NCBI GenBank assembly: GCA_965116665.1
Contig: OZ220709.1
Location: 1,488,001 to 1,552,000 of the forward strand
Origin: Aldehydirespirator sp965116665
Lineage (GTDB): Bacteria; Actinomycetota; Acidimicrobiia; Acidimicrobiales; Aldehydirespiratoraceae
Length of the DNA: 64,000 nucleotides
Direction of reading: 5' to 3'
A program made the position numbers and the translations under genes. Under the pieces are notes generated by a model, which saw only the letters and a list, made by a program, of their open reading frames with translations, did no database searches and was not told where the DNA came from. This document shows, piece after piece, positions 33,706 through 42,114 of the stretch (positions within the stretch are counted from its first letter, which is position 1; each line of letters opens with the position of its first letter).

Positions 33706-34769
33706 GCGCTCCCCTGCGCGACATAGCGGTGGTTTCGTTCACCCAGCGCCAGGAGGCCTCCATACCCGGGGAGTCCGAGGTGGAGTTCATGGTCCCTCTG
33801 ATGGAGCAGGCCAAGGCCGCGGTGGGCCTCACCCAGGCCGACATGGGCTTCACCTGCTCGGGATCCTCGGATTTCCTGGCCGGCCAGGCGTTCTCGTTCG
33901 TGATGACCATCGACGGCACCGGCCCGGTCCCGCCCATCAGCGAGAGCCACGTCGAGCAGGACGGCGCATGGGCGCTCTACGAGGCCTGGGTCAAGATCCA
34001 GTGCGGGGGCATTGACACCGCCTTCGTCTACAGCTACGGGAAGTCCTCCCCAGGCTCGCTGCGCGACGTGCTGGCCACCCAGATGGACCCCTACTACGTG
34101 TGCCCGCTGTGGCCCGACTCCTACGCGGTCGAGGCCCTGGCCGCCCGCCTGATGCTGGAGGGCGGCCACGTCAGCGAACGCCGGCTGGCCGAGATCGCGG
34201 CCCGGAGCCGGTCCAGCGCAGCCTCCAACCCTCACGCGGTGCGGGCCGAGCCCAAGTCCGTGGACGAGATCCTGGCCGAGGAGCACGTCTTGGACCCGCT
34301 GCGACCCTCAGACCTGCCCGCGGAAGCCGACGGCGGCTGCGCGGTGGTGCTGGCCGCGGGCGACCGGGCCCGCGAGCTCTGCGAACGGCCGGCCTGGATC
34401 CGGGGCATGGATCACCGTGGCGACGCCCACACCCTCGGGGTGCGCGATCTGACCTCGTCGATGTCGGCCCGGCTGGCCGCGCAACGAGCCGGTGTGGCCG
34501 ACGACAAGGTCGACCTCGCCGAACTGTACGGACCCTTCACCACCTCGGAGCATCTGCTGATCGACGCGCTGGGCCTCGACGAGGACGCCACCGCCATCAA
34601 CCCGTCGGGAGGCGCGCTGGCCGCGCACACGATGATGGCGTCGGGGCTCATCCGCATCGGCGAGGCCGCGTCGCGCATCTGGCGGGGCGACGGCGACCGG
34701 GCCGTGGCCCACGCCACATCCGGTCCATGCCTTCAGCAGAACCTGGTCTGCGTCCTGGAGGGAGACTAG
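33702..34769 (+). CDS. Thiolase-like protein 1 (SCP-x/Ltp family)
   Basis: The 355-residue protein has the thiolase fold of the lipid-transfer/SCP-x group: DIAVVSFTQ start, ESHVEQDGAWALYEAWVKIQCGGIDTAFVYSYGK in the N-terminal half and INPSGGALAAHTMMASGLIRIGEA at the C-terminal catalytic loop. The nucleophilic Cys of true thiolases is not found at its usual place, as in Ltp2-type aldolases, so C-C bond cleavage by a retro-aldol route, or another acyl-CoA reaction, is as likely as thiolysis. It is translationally coupled to a DUF35 gene upstream and followed by a second thiolase-like gene. Confidence 0.78.
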   Translation: MSAPLRDIAVVSFTQRQEASIPGESEVEFMVPLMEQAKAAVGLTQADMGFTCSGSSDFLAGQAFSFVMTIDGTGPVPPISESHVEQDGAWALYEAWVKIQCGGIDTAFVYSYGKSSPGSLRDVLATQMDPYYVCPLWPDSYAVEALAARLMLEGGHVSERRLAEIAARSRSSAASNPHAVRAEPKSVDEILAEEHVLDPLRPSDLPAEADGGCAVVLAAGDRARELCERPAWIRGMDHRGDAHTLGVRDLTSSMSARLAAQRAGVADDKVDLAELYGPFTTSEHLLIDALGLDEDATAINPSGGALAAHTMMASGLIRIGEAASRIWRGDGDRAVAHATSGPCLQQNLVCVLEGD

Positions 34770-34771
34770 CC

Positions 34772-35934
34772 GTGGGCGCGGAGCGGACCGCCGTGATCGG
34801 GGTGGGACAGACCAAGTACGCCTCGGCCCGCCGGGACGTGTCGATTGCGGGGCTGCTGCGGGAGGCCGCCTACCGGGCCCTGGAGATGGCCCAGCGGACC
34901 TGGAGCGACATCGATGCGGTCATCATCGGCAAGGCGCCCGACTTCTTCGAGGGCGTGATGATGCCCGAGGTCTACCTGGCGGAGGCGCTCGGAGCCGTCG
35001 GCAAGCCGATCATGCGGGTACACACCGCGGGCTCGGTCGGCGGCTCGACCGCGTGCGTGGCCGCGTCGATGGTGCAGAGCAGGGTGCATCGCTGCGTTCT
35101 CACCATCGGCTGGGAGAAGCAGTCCGAGTCCAACGCCATGTGGGCCCTCTCGCTGCCCCAGCCCTTCGCCACGTCGGTCAACGCGGGAGCGGGCGGGTAC
35201 TTCTCGCCGATCATCCGCCGCTACATGATGATGACCGGCGCGCCGGAGCTGATCGGCTGCATGGTGGCCCACAAGGACCGCCGCCAGGCCCTGCTCAACC
35301 CCTACGCACACCTCCACCAGCCCGATCTCACGCTCGAGCAGGTGGTGGAATCGCCGATGCTGTGGGACCCGATCCGCTATTCCGAGACGTGCCCATCCTC
35401 TGACGGCGCCTGCGCCATGGTCCTCGTCGACGAGGCCTCCGGCGACGCCCACGACGGCCCGGTGGCCTGGGTCCACGGCACCGCCATGCGCAGCGAGAGC
35501 AACAGCTACGGGGGCCGCAACATGGTGTCGCCGGCCGCGTCGGAGCAGTGCGCCGACGACGTGTTCGCGCAGGCCGGCATCGTCGACCGGCGAGCCGAGA
35601 TAGACGCGGCCGAGATCTACGTGCCGTTCTCGTGGTACGAGCCCATGTGGCTCGAGAGTCTCGGCTTCGCCGCCGCGGGCGAGGGCTGGCGCATGGTGGA
35701 GTCCGGCGCCACCGCCCTCGACGGCGGCGACCTGCCCGTCAACTGCTCCGGAGGGGTGCTGTCGAGCAACCCGATCGGCGCGTCGGGGATGATCCGGTTC
35801 GCGGAGGCGGCCCTGCAGGTCATGGGGGCCGCCGGCGACCACCAGGTGGACGGCGCCCGCCGGGCTATGGGCCATGCCTACGGCGGGGGGCCCAGTACTT
35901 CGCCATGTGGATCGTCGGCTCGGGCAAGCCCTAG
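34772..35934 (+). CDS. Thiolase-like protein 2, frame-shifted at the C-terminus
   Basis: This thiolase-family protein (MGAERTAVIGVGQTKYA start, GTG at 34772) has HTAGSVGGSTACVAASMV where thiolases carry the nucleophilic Cys, and VNCSGGVLSSNPIGASGMIRFAEA near the end. After GHAYGGG the given frame runs on into unrelated residues, while the expected ending (AQYFAMWIVGSGKP, stop 35932-35934) lies one frame away. Adding one G to the G6 run at 35885-35890 restores it to about 387 residues. The missing Cys again points to an Ltp2-like or non-thiolase reaction with a DUF35 partner. Confidence 0.75.
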
Positions 35935-36009
35935 AGGCCGAGCGGACGCGGCGGCAATGGCGAACTTCGCGAACCGCCGAGGTTGGCGGGGACGCACGGC
36001 CGCCAGGAT

Positions 36010-36037
36010 TATTGCGAACATATTGCAAAAATATTGC
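36010..36037 (+). promoter_or_regulatory. Three TATTGC direct repeats, 11-bp period
   Basis: TATTGC occurs at 36010, 36021 and 36032, an exact 11-bp phase, 23 bp upstream of the EnvC-like gene. Six-base half sites on one helix face are the hallmark of OmpR-family response regulators. WalR and MtrA use this spacing to control peptidoglycan hydrolases, although the half-site sequence here differs from their known consensuses. Confidence 0.6.
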
Positions 36038-36059
36038 TATCGCATTACAGTCATGGCCC

Positions 36060-37280
36060 ATGTCTAGGCTGCGGCGTCTCGGTGGCGCGCTGCTGCTGAT
36101 CGGGTCGGCGGTGGCCATGATGGCCACGGCCGCGCTGGCCCAGGGCGATGATCGGATCACCGACATACGCAGGCAGCGAGAGCAGCTCGCCCGCGAGGCC
36201 GCGCAGGTCGCGACCCAGGTGGATGCCCTCATCGCCGACGACCAGGCCCTCATCGCGGCCCTTGAGGACCTCGACGGCTACATCGGGCTCCAGCAGACCC
36301 GCATCGGGGCCGCCGAGGCCGCGATAGACGCCTCCGAGGCCGAGGCCGCAGCAGCCCGGGCCGAGGCTGACTGGCTGGTGGACGAGATCGACTCGATTCG
36401 CGATCGGCTGCGCCAGCGAGCCATCGCCGCCTACGTGCAGCCGTCGGCCGACGGCTTCGACCAACTGGCCAGCAACACTCTCAACGACGGCGCGGTGCGC
36501 ATGTTCCTGCTCGATCTGGCCATAGGCAACGAGCTGGAGATCGCGGACGAGCTGAGAACCGCAGAGGCGCAGCTCGAGGTGGTGCGCAGGCAGGCCGTGG
36601 CCCGGGCCGAGGAGGCCGACCGGGAGCGGCAGGCTCAGCAGCAGCGGCTGGCCGACTACGAGGAGGCTCGACTGGCGGCGGTCGAGCTGCGGGCCGAGAT
36701 CCAGTCGCGCATCGAGGAGTGGGAGACCGTCTCGGCGGAGATCGAGCAGTCCGACAAGGAGATGGAGCAGGAGATCTTCCGCATCGAGGAGGAGATCCGC
36801 CGCGCCGAGGAGGAACGCCGCCGCCGGGAGGAGGAGGAACGCCGCAAAGCCATCGAGGAGGAACGCCGCCGCCACGAAGCGGAGAACGGCCCGTTCCAGC
36901 TGGTGGCCTGGCCCGCCGACGGGGCGAAGACCTCGGGCTTCGGGCCGCGGGTCCACCCCATCTTCGGGTCGGTACGCCAGCACAACGGCATCGACCTCGA
37001 CGGCGACACCGGCGACCGGGTCCGGGCGGCCCGCTCCGGCGAGGTGATCCTCGCGGGCCAGCGCGGCGGCTTCGGCAACACCATCGTCATCTACCACGGG
37101 CTCGGGTACAGCACGCTCTACGGCCACCTCAGCCGGATCGAGGTGTCAGTGGGCCAGGAGGTCCAGAGCGGCGAGCGCATCGGCGCCATCGGCTCCACCG
37201 GCTGGTCCACCGGCCCGCACCTGCACTTCGAGCTCCGCATAGACGGCCGGGCCGTCGACCCCACCCCGTTCCTGCCGTGA
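36060..37280 (+). CDS. EnvC-like coiled-coil M23 protein
   Basis: The 406-residue protein has a signal peptide (residues 1-28, ending AALAQG), a long coiled coil (about 30-285, with runs of EERRRREEEERR) and a C-terminal M23 domain (about 290-405). Zinc ligands appear in GPRVHPIFG, HNGIDLDGDTG and GPHLHFELRIDG, so unlike E. coli EnvC this copy should be catalytic. Such proteins open peptidoglycan at the division site, often controlled by FtsEX. I start at ATG 36060; phased repeats upstream suggest response-regulator control. Confidence 0.88.
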   Translation: MSRLRRLGGALLLIGSAVAMMATAALAQGDDRITDIRRQREQLAREAAQVATQVDALIADDQALIAALEDLDGYIGLQQTRIGAAEAAIDASEAEAAAARAEADWLVDEIDSIRDRLRQRAIAAYVQPSADGFDQLASNTLNDGAVRMFLLDLAIGNELEIADELRTAEAQLEVVRRQAVARAEEADRERQAQQQRLADYEEARLAAVELRAEIQSRIEEWETVSAEIEQSDKEMEQEIFRIEEEIRRAEEERRRREEEERRKAIEEERRRHEAENGPFQLVAWPADGAKTSGFGPRVHPIFGSVRQHNGIDLDGDTGDRVRAARSGEVILAGQRGGFGNTIVIYHGLGYSTLYGHLSRIEVSVGQEVQSGERIGAIGSTGWSTGPHLHFELRIDGRAVDPTPFLP

Positions 37281-37308
37281 GGTCCACCGGCGGGGCGCAA
37301 GCGGCTCG

Positions 37309-37971
37309 GTGAAGCGTCGATCGTGGGCGCTGGTCGTGGCGGGCGACCAGCACGGCGAGGCGCCCGCGACGGGAGCGCCCGACCTCGTGATTGCCGCCGA
37401 CGGCGGGCTGGACGCGGCCCGCCGCTGGCGACTGCGGGTAGATGCCGTGGTGGGCGACCTGGACTCCGCGAGCGAGACCGCGCTGGACTGGGCCAAGCAC
37501 TGCGGCGCAACCGTCGACGCTTATCCTGCCGACAAGGACGCGACCGACCTGGAGCTGGCCATGGCCTCGGCACTGGGCCAGGTCGAGGCGGTGCATGTGC
37601 TGCTGCCCGCCGGAGGGCGGCTCGATCAGGCGATGGCCAGCCTGGCCGTGCTGGCCTCGTCTCGCTGGTCTGCACTGGAGGTGTCAGCCACGGCGGGGGA
37701 GGCCCACGTGACTGTCGTGCGGGGACTGCGCCGCCTCCGCGGTGAGGTGGGCGAGGTCGTGTCGCTGCTGGCCGTGGGCGGGCCTGCGCTGGTGGCGTCG
37801 ACATCCGGTCTGCTGTTCCCGCTGGCCGAGGAGGCGCTGAGCCCGACCTCCGGCCGCGGCACCTCGAACGTGATCGTGGCTGCGCCGCCGGCGGTGGATG
37901 TGGTGGAGGGCGTCCTGCTGGCCATCCGCCCGAGCGGCGCGGCCTCCGGTGCCGGCCTGGCCGCGCCCTAG
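37309..37971 (+). CDS. Thiamine pyrophosphokinase
   Basis: The 220-residue protein matches the thiamine pyrophosphokinase family: APDLVIAADGGLDAARR, then VVGDLDSAS (about residues 46-54), the metal and ATP segment PADKDATDLELAMA (about 72-85) and PAGGRLDQAMASLA. It transfers pyrophosphate from ATP to thiamine to make thiamine diphosphate in one step. The usual actinobacterial neighbours of this gene are often peptidoglycan or division genes, and here it follows the EnvC-like gene by 28 bp on the same strand. Confidence 0.85.
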   Translation: MKRRSWALVVAGDQHGEAPATGAPDLVIAADGGLDAARRWRLRVDAVVGDLDSASETALDWAKHCGATVDAYPADKDATDLELAMASALGQVEAVHVLLPAGGRLDQAMASLAVLASSRWSALEVSATAGEAHVTVVRGLRRLRGEVGEVVSLLAVGGPALVASTSGLLFPLAEEALSPTSGRGTSNVIVAAPPAVDVVEGVLLAIRPSGAASGAGLAAP

Positions 37972-38021
37972 GGGCTCGATTCGAATTGCCGTCGATCGGT
38001 TGGGCCTCTTAGCGTCGCTCT

Positions 38022-39215
38022 GTGAGCTTCGACATGACGGCCCTGCTGCGGTCCGATCTTCCCGACGGCGAGGCCCGGTGGAGCGGCGATCCGCCGTTCA
38101 ATTTCGTCGGCGGTCACAACGATCCTGCCAGCGTGCCCTTCGGCGGGTTCGCAGAGGCGGCCGCGGTCGCGCTGGCCCGGCACGGGCCGGCGCTGGCCCG
38201 CTACAACCTCGGGGGCAGCCCCCAGGGCCATCTGCCCCTGCGAGAGTTCATCGCGGCCGCGCTCGACCGCCGGGCCTCAATGCCGACGGACCCGTCGGAG
38301 GTCCTGGTCACCTCGGGCTCTCTGCAGGCGCTCGACCTTGTCAACGCCGCGCTGCTGGCTCCCGGAGACGCGGTGGTGGTGGAGGAGGCCACCTATGCCG
38401 GGACGTTGAGCCGGCTGGCTGAGCGGGGCGCAGAAGTGCACGGGGTGGGGCTGGACCACGACGGCATCCGCATCGACCACCTCGATGAGATCCTCGGGAG
38501 ACTCGCCGCCCGACGGCGCCGGCCGAAGTTCGTATACACCATCCCCACCGTGCAGAACCCGACGGGCACCGTCATGCCGGTCGAGCGCCGCCACCAACTG
38601 CTGGAGGTGGCCCGCCACCACGGCGTCGCCATCTTCGAGGACGACTGCTACGCCGACCTGGTCTTCGAGGGGAGCCGCCCTCCCACCATCCGCTCCCTGG
38701 ACACCACCGGAGGGCAGGTCGTGTACTGCGGATCGTTCTCAAAGACGCTGGCCCCGGCTCTGCGGGTGGGCTACATCGTGGCCGACTGGCCCCTGATGGG
38801 CAGGCTCCTGGCCCTCAAGACCGACGCCGGCTCGGGGGCGCTGGAGCAGATCGTCATCGCCGAATACGCAGCCGCCCACTTCGACGCGCACGTGGCCCAG
38901 CTGACCGGGGTGCTGAACACCAAGTGCCGAGCCATGGCCGCCGCCCTGCGCGAGCACCTCGCAGGGGTCGCGGCGTTCGAGCCGCCCAGGGGCGGGATCT
39001 TCCTGTGGGCCTCGCTACCGCAGGGAGTCGACACCGCCGCTTTGGTCGCGCCCGCGGCTGCGGCGGGTGTGGAGTTCAACCCGGGCGCGGGGTGGTGCGT
39101 GGACCCGGCGTACGGAGCCAGCCGGATGCGCCTGTGCTTCGGCCACCTCGGCAACGAGGCCATCGCCGAGGGCATCTCGGCCCTGGCCCGAGTGGTTCAC
39201 GCCCGTCTCAGCTAA
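38022..39215 (+). CDS. PLP-dependent aminotransferase, class I/II
   Basis: The 397-residue protein is a fold-type I aminotransferase related to 2-aminoadipate transaminase and the MocR C-terminal domain: YNLGGSPQGHLPLREFIA, VTSGSLQALDLV, PTVQNPTGTVMP, and the PLP lysine in YCGSFSKTLAPALRVGY (about residue 238). It would move an amino group between an amino acid and a 2-oxo acid. No regulator domain precedes it. The GTG start follows a TAGCGT hexamer (38010-38015) by 6 nt. Confidence 0.88.
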   Translation: MSFDMTALLRSDLPDGEARWSGDPPFNFVGGHNDPASVPFGGFAEAAAVALARHGPALARYNLGGSPQGHLPLREFIAAALDRRASMPTDPSEVLVTSGSLQALDLVNAALLAPGDAVVVEEATYAGTLSRLAERGAEVHGVGLDHDGIRIDHLDEILGRLAARRRRPKFVYTIPTVQNPTGTVMPVERRHQLLEVARHHGVAIFEDDCYADLVFEGSRPPTIRSLDTTGGQVVYCGSFSKTLAPALRVGYIVADWPLMGRLLALKTDAGSGALEQIVIAEYAAAHFDAHVAQLTGVLNTKCRAMAAALREHLAGVAAFEPPRGGIFLWASLPQGVDTAALVAPAAAAGVEFNPGAGWCVDPAYGASRMRLCFGHLGNEAIAEGISALARVVHARLS

Positions 39216-39237
39216 CACACCGTCCCGGCTGGAGCTG

Positions 39238-40068
39238 CTAGCGAACCGCGTTCCGCCTGCTGGCCCAAGCCGTCCAGCGGCCGTGGCGGCGTTCCAGCTC
39301 GAGTTCCAGCCCGAAGCACTCCGAGAGGGTCGGGCCGGTCAGATTCTCGGAGATGGGCCCGGCGGCCAGCACGGTGCCGGCCCTGAGCAGCAGCACGTGC
39401 GTGAATCCGTCGGGGATCTCATCGGCGTGGTGGGTCACCAGCACCAGCGGGGGAGTGGCCGGATCGGCGGCCAGGTCCTGCAACACCGCGATCAGCTCCT
39501 CGCGGCCCGAGAGGTCGAGCCCGGCGTTGGGCTCGTCCAGCACGATCACCTCGGGCTCCAGCGCCATCGCCCGGGCCAGCAGCACCCGCTGGCGCTCGCC
39601 GGATGAGAGGGTGCCGAAGCGCTGGTCGGCACGGGCGGCGCAGCCCACCCGTCGCAGCTCGTCCAGGGCCCGGCGGGAGTCCTCGTCGTCGTAGGTGTGC
39701 CACCAGGTCTCGAGGGCGGCGTGCTTGGCCGTCATCACCGCCTCCAGCGCGGTCAGCGAGGGCCGGAGCAGGTCGGCCATCGCTGCGCTGGTAAAGCCCA
39801 CCCGTGCCCGCAGCCGTCGCACATCGGTGCGACCCAGCCGCTCGCCGAGCAACTCGACGGTGCCTGCCGACGGGTGCTCCCACATCGTCGCGATGCGCAC
39901 AAGGGTGGTCTTGCCCGAGCCGTTTGGGCCGAGCACCACCCACCGCTGCCCCGGGTGCACCTCCCAGTCGACGCCGCGTAGCACATCGGTGCCGTCGATC
40001 ATGCGGCTCACTCCCCGAAGGGCCAGCACCGGGCTGGTCGTGCTAGCCGCGCCGGGTCCGGCGCTCAT
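39238..40068 (-). CDS. ABC transporter ATP-binding protein (stand-alone)
   Basis: The 276-residue protein is one nucleotide-binding domain: Walker A GPNGSGKTT (about residues 48-56), the signature LSSGERQRVLLARAM and Walker B VIVLDEPNAGLD, then the switch His in VLVTHHADE. Its sequence is closest in pattern to the ModF-like/iron-complex class. There is no permease gene beside it and no fused membrane domain, so the partner is elsewhere or the protein works outside transport. A dispersed repeat lies just upstream of its ATG. Confidence 0.85.
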   Translation of the reverse strand: MSAGPGAASTTSPVLALRGVSRMIDGTDVLRGVDWEVHPGQRWVVLGPNGSGKTTLVRIATMWEHPSAGTVELLGERLGRTDVRRLRARVGFTSAAMADLLRPSLTALEAVMTAKHAALETWWHTYDDEDSRRALDELRRVGCAARADQRFGTLSSGERQRVLLARAMALEPEVIVLDEPNAGLDLSGREELIAVLQDLAADPATPPLVLVTHHADEIPDGFTHVLLLRAGTVLAAGPISENLTGPTLSECFGLELELERRHGRWTAWASRRNAVR

Positions 40069-40076
40069 GGCGAGAC

Positions 40077-40110
40077 CACCAAATCTGTAGAGAAACCCGT
40101 CACATATGAG
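40077..40110 (-). repeat. Copy 2 of the ~30-bp dispersed repeat
   Basis: In minus-strand reading this copy gives catatgtgacgggtttctc followed by tacagatttggtgg, matching 7889-7918. It ends 8 nt before the ATG of the ABC ATP-binding protein, so it forms most of that gene's upstream region. Confidence 0.55.
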
Positions 40111-40179
40111 TAAGACTCGCCCAGATTTCGGAAACCGGGACCAACACAGCTGGACATAGCGCTACTCACCGACACAGGG

Positions 40180-42099
40180 CTACTCACCGGAAGACCCCTC
40201 GGCGTGGTTCTGCCACATGGCGAACATGGTCGCATAGCGGCCCCCGGCAGCTACCAGTTCGCGGTGGGTTCCCAGCTCGACGATCCGCCCGCCGTCCACC
40301 ACCGCGATGCGGTCCGCCCGGCGGGCGGTGGCCAGCCGGTGGGCGATGATGACCGCGGTCCGTCCGCTCAGCAGGACATCGAGTGCCAGCTCTATCTGGA
40401 ATTCCGAACGCAGGTCCAGGTTGCTGGTGGCCTCGTCGAGGACCAGCACTCGCGGCTGGGAGATGAAGGTGCGGGCCAGGGCGAGCAGCTGCCGCTCGCC
40501 CGCGGAGATGGTCGAACCCCGCTCGTGGACGATGCCGTCAAGGCCGCCGAGGCGGTCCACGACGTCGTCGACGCCCACCGCCCGCAGCGCCTCGCGCAGC
40601 TGATCGTCGCTCGCCTCGGGCCGGGCGAATCCCACGTTGTCGCGCACCGTGCCCGCGAACAGGAAGGGCTCCTGAGGCACCACTCCTATCTGGGAGCGCA
40701 GGCTGGTGATGGTCACGTCCCGCAGATCGTGGCCGTCGATGAGGACCGCGCCGCCGGTGGGGTCGTACAGGCGGGCGATCAGCCGGGCCAGGGTGGTCTT
40801 GCCCGACCCGGTCTCGCCCACCACCGCCAGCGTCTCGCCCGCGGCAATCCGCAGGCTCACGTCGTGGATGACCTCGCGGTCAGGGTTGTAGGCGAAGCAC
40901 ACCCGATCGAACACGATGTCCCCCCGGATCGGGGCCAGGTCCGCCGCGCCGGGCCGCTCCCCCACAGTCGGCTCGGTGGCGAACAGCTCGCGGAGCTTGG
41001 CGATGGCCGCCCCGCCCTGCTGGTAGGCGTTGTAGAGCTGGACCAGCGCCTGCACGGGGGCGAAGAAGGCGGTCAGGAACAGCAGGTAGGCGGCCAACTC
41101 GCCCACGGTGATGCGCCCGCTGGCGGTCATCGCTCCACCCACCGCGAGAAGCACGGCCTGGGTGGCGATGCCGATGGCCTCGCTGCCCGGCCCGTAGAGC
41201 GAGTTCGCCCGGGCGGCCCGAAGGTTGGCGTCACGGTGGCGGACGACGACGTCGCGGTGCTCGGCGACGCTCGCATCCCGGCGGTCGTGGGCCGCGATCA
41301 CACGGATTCCGGCCAGGGACTCCTGGAGGTTTCCCAGGAGTTCGCCGATCCGGTCCCGCACGGTGCGGTAGTCGGCCGCCGCCCGGCGCCGGAACCACAT
41401 CGAGGACGCCACCGTGGGCGGCACCGCGGCCACCAGCGTGATGATGGCCAGAAGCGGGTCGTAGTTGAAGAGCAGGCCGGTTATCACCACCAGCGTCAGG
41501 GCCTGCACCGCGAAGTTGACGATGCCCTCCTGGAACAGCACCGACAGGGCCTCGATGTCCGAGGTCATCCGGGTCAGAAGCACGCCCGCCCTCTCGCCGG
41601 TGTAGAAGTCCATGCCCTGGCGCTGCATGTGGGAGAAGGTCCTGATGCGAAGGCGTTCCATCAGCCGCTCGCCCAGCCGTCCCGTGAAGGCAGTGCGGGC
41701 CGCGCCCAGCGCGGTGGCGACCACCAGCAGCCCCGCATAGGCCAGAGCGGCGACGACGAGCACGCCACGGTTGCCGGCCAGGATCCCGTCGTCCACGCCG
41801 ATCTGGGTCAGGACCGGCCCGAGCTGTATGGCGACCGTCTCGACGGCGACCAGGGCGAACGCCACCGCCAGCCGGTAGCGGTGAGGGCGCAGGAATCGGC
41901 GGAGCCCGAACTGCCGGTCCGCCTCGTCGGCTTCGCGCGACCACGACACTGCCGGCTCGGGGTGTTCGGGCTCGTCCAGCAGGACCTGCTCGACCCTGTT
42001 CCGCAGGTCTCCGGGCACCTCCGCGTGGGGCAGGCCGGCCGCGGCCGCGGCCTGCCCTGCGCTGGGACCGCTGCGCATGCCCACGGGAGAGTGGAACAT
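40180..42099 (-). CDS. ABC exporter half-transporter, subunit B
   Basis: This 639-residue half-transporter has six membrane segments (about residues 75-360) and a C-terminal ATPase domain: Walker A VGETGSGKTTLAR (about 432-444), an unusual signature STISAGERQLL and Walker B VLVLDEATSNLD with the catalytic Glu intact. It follows a similar gene by 16 bp, and the asymmetry between the two fits a heterodimeric exporter of the TM287/288 class, where only one ATP site is fully active. The substrate cannot be told from sequence; drugs or lipids are typical. Confidence 0.88.
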   Translation of the reverse strand: MFHSPVGMRSGPSAGQAAAAAGLPHAEVPGDLRNRVEQVLLDEPEHPEPAVSWSREADEADRQFGLRRFLRPHRYRLAVAFALVAVETVAIQLGPVLTQIGVDDGILAGNRGVLVVAALAYAGLLVVATALGAARTAFTGRLGERLMERLRIRTFSHMQRQGMDFYTGERAGVLLTRMTSDIEALSVLFQEGIVNFAVQALTLVVITGLLFNYDPLLAIITLVAAVPPTVASSMWFRRRAAADYRTVRDRIGELLGNLQESLAGIRVIAAHDRRDASVAEHRDVVVRHRDANLRAARANSLYGPGSEAIGIATQAVLLAVGGAMTASGRITVGELAAYLLFLTAFFAPVQALVQLYNAYQQGGAAIAKLRELFATEPTVGERPGAADLAPIRGDIVFDRVCFAYNPDREVIHDVSLRIAAGETLAVVGETGSGKTTLARLIARLYDPTGGAVLIDGHDLRDVTITSLRSQIGVVPQEPFLFAGTVRDNVGFARPEASDDQLREALRAVGVDDVVDRLGGLDGIVHERGSTISAGERQLLALARTFISQPRVLVLDEATSNLDLRSEFQIELALDVLLSGRTAVIIAHRLATARRADRIAVVDGGRIVELGTHRELVAAGGRYATMFAMWQNHAEGSSGE

Positions 42100-42114
42100 C
42101 AGCTCGCCTCGAAC

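Noticed and set aside
40161..40190. Two GCTACTCACCG direct repeats at the end of an ABC exporter gene
   Set aside because: They are short, partly coding and likely chance; no context supports a function.
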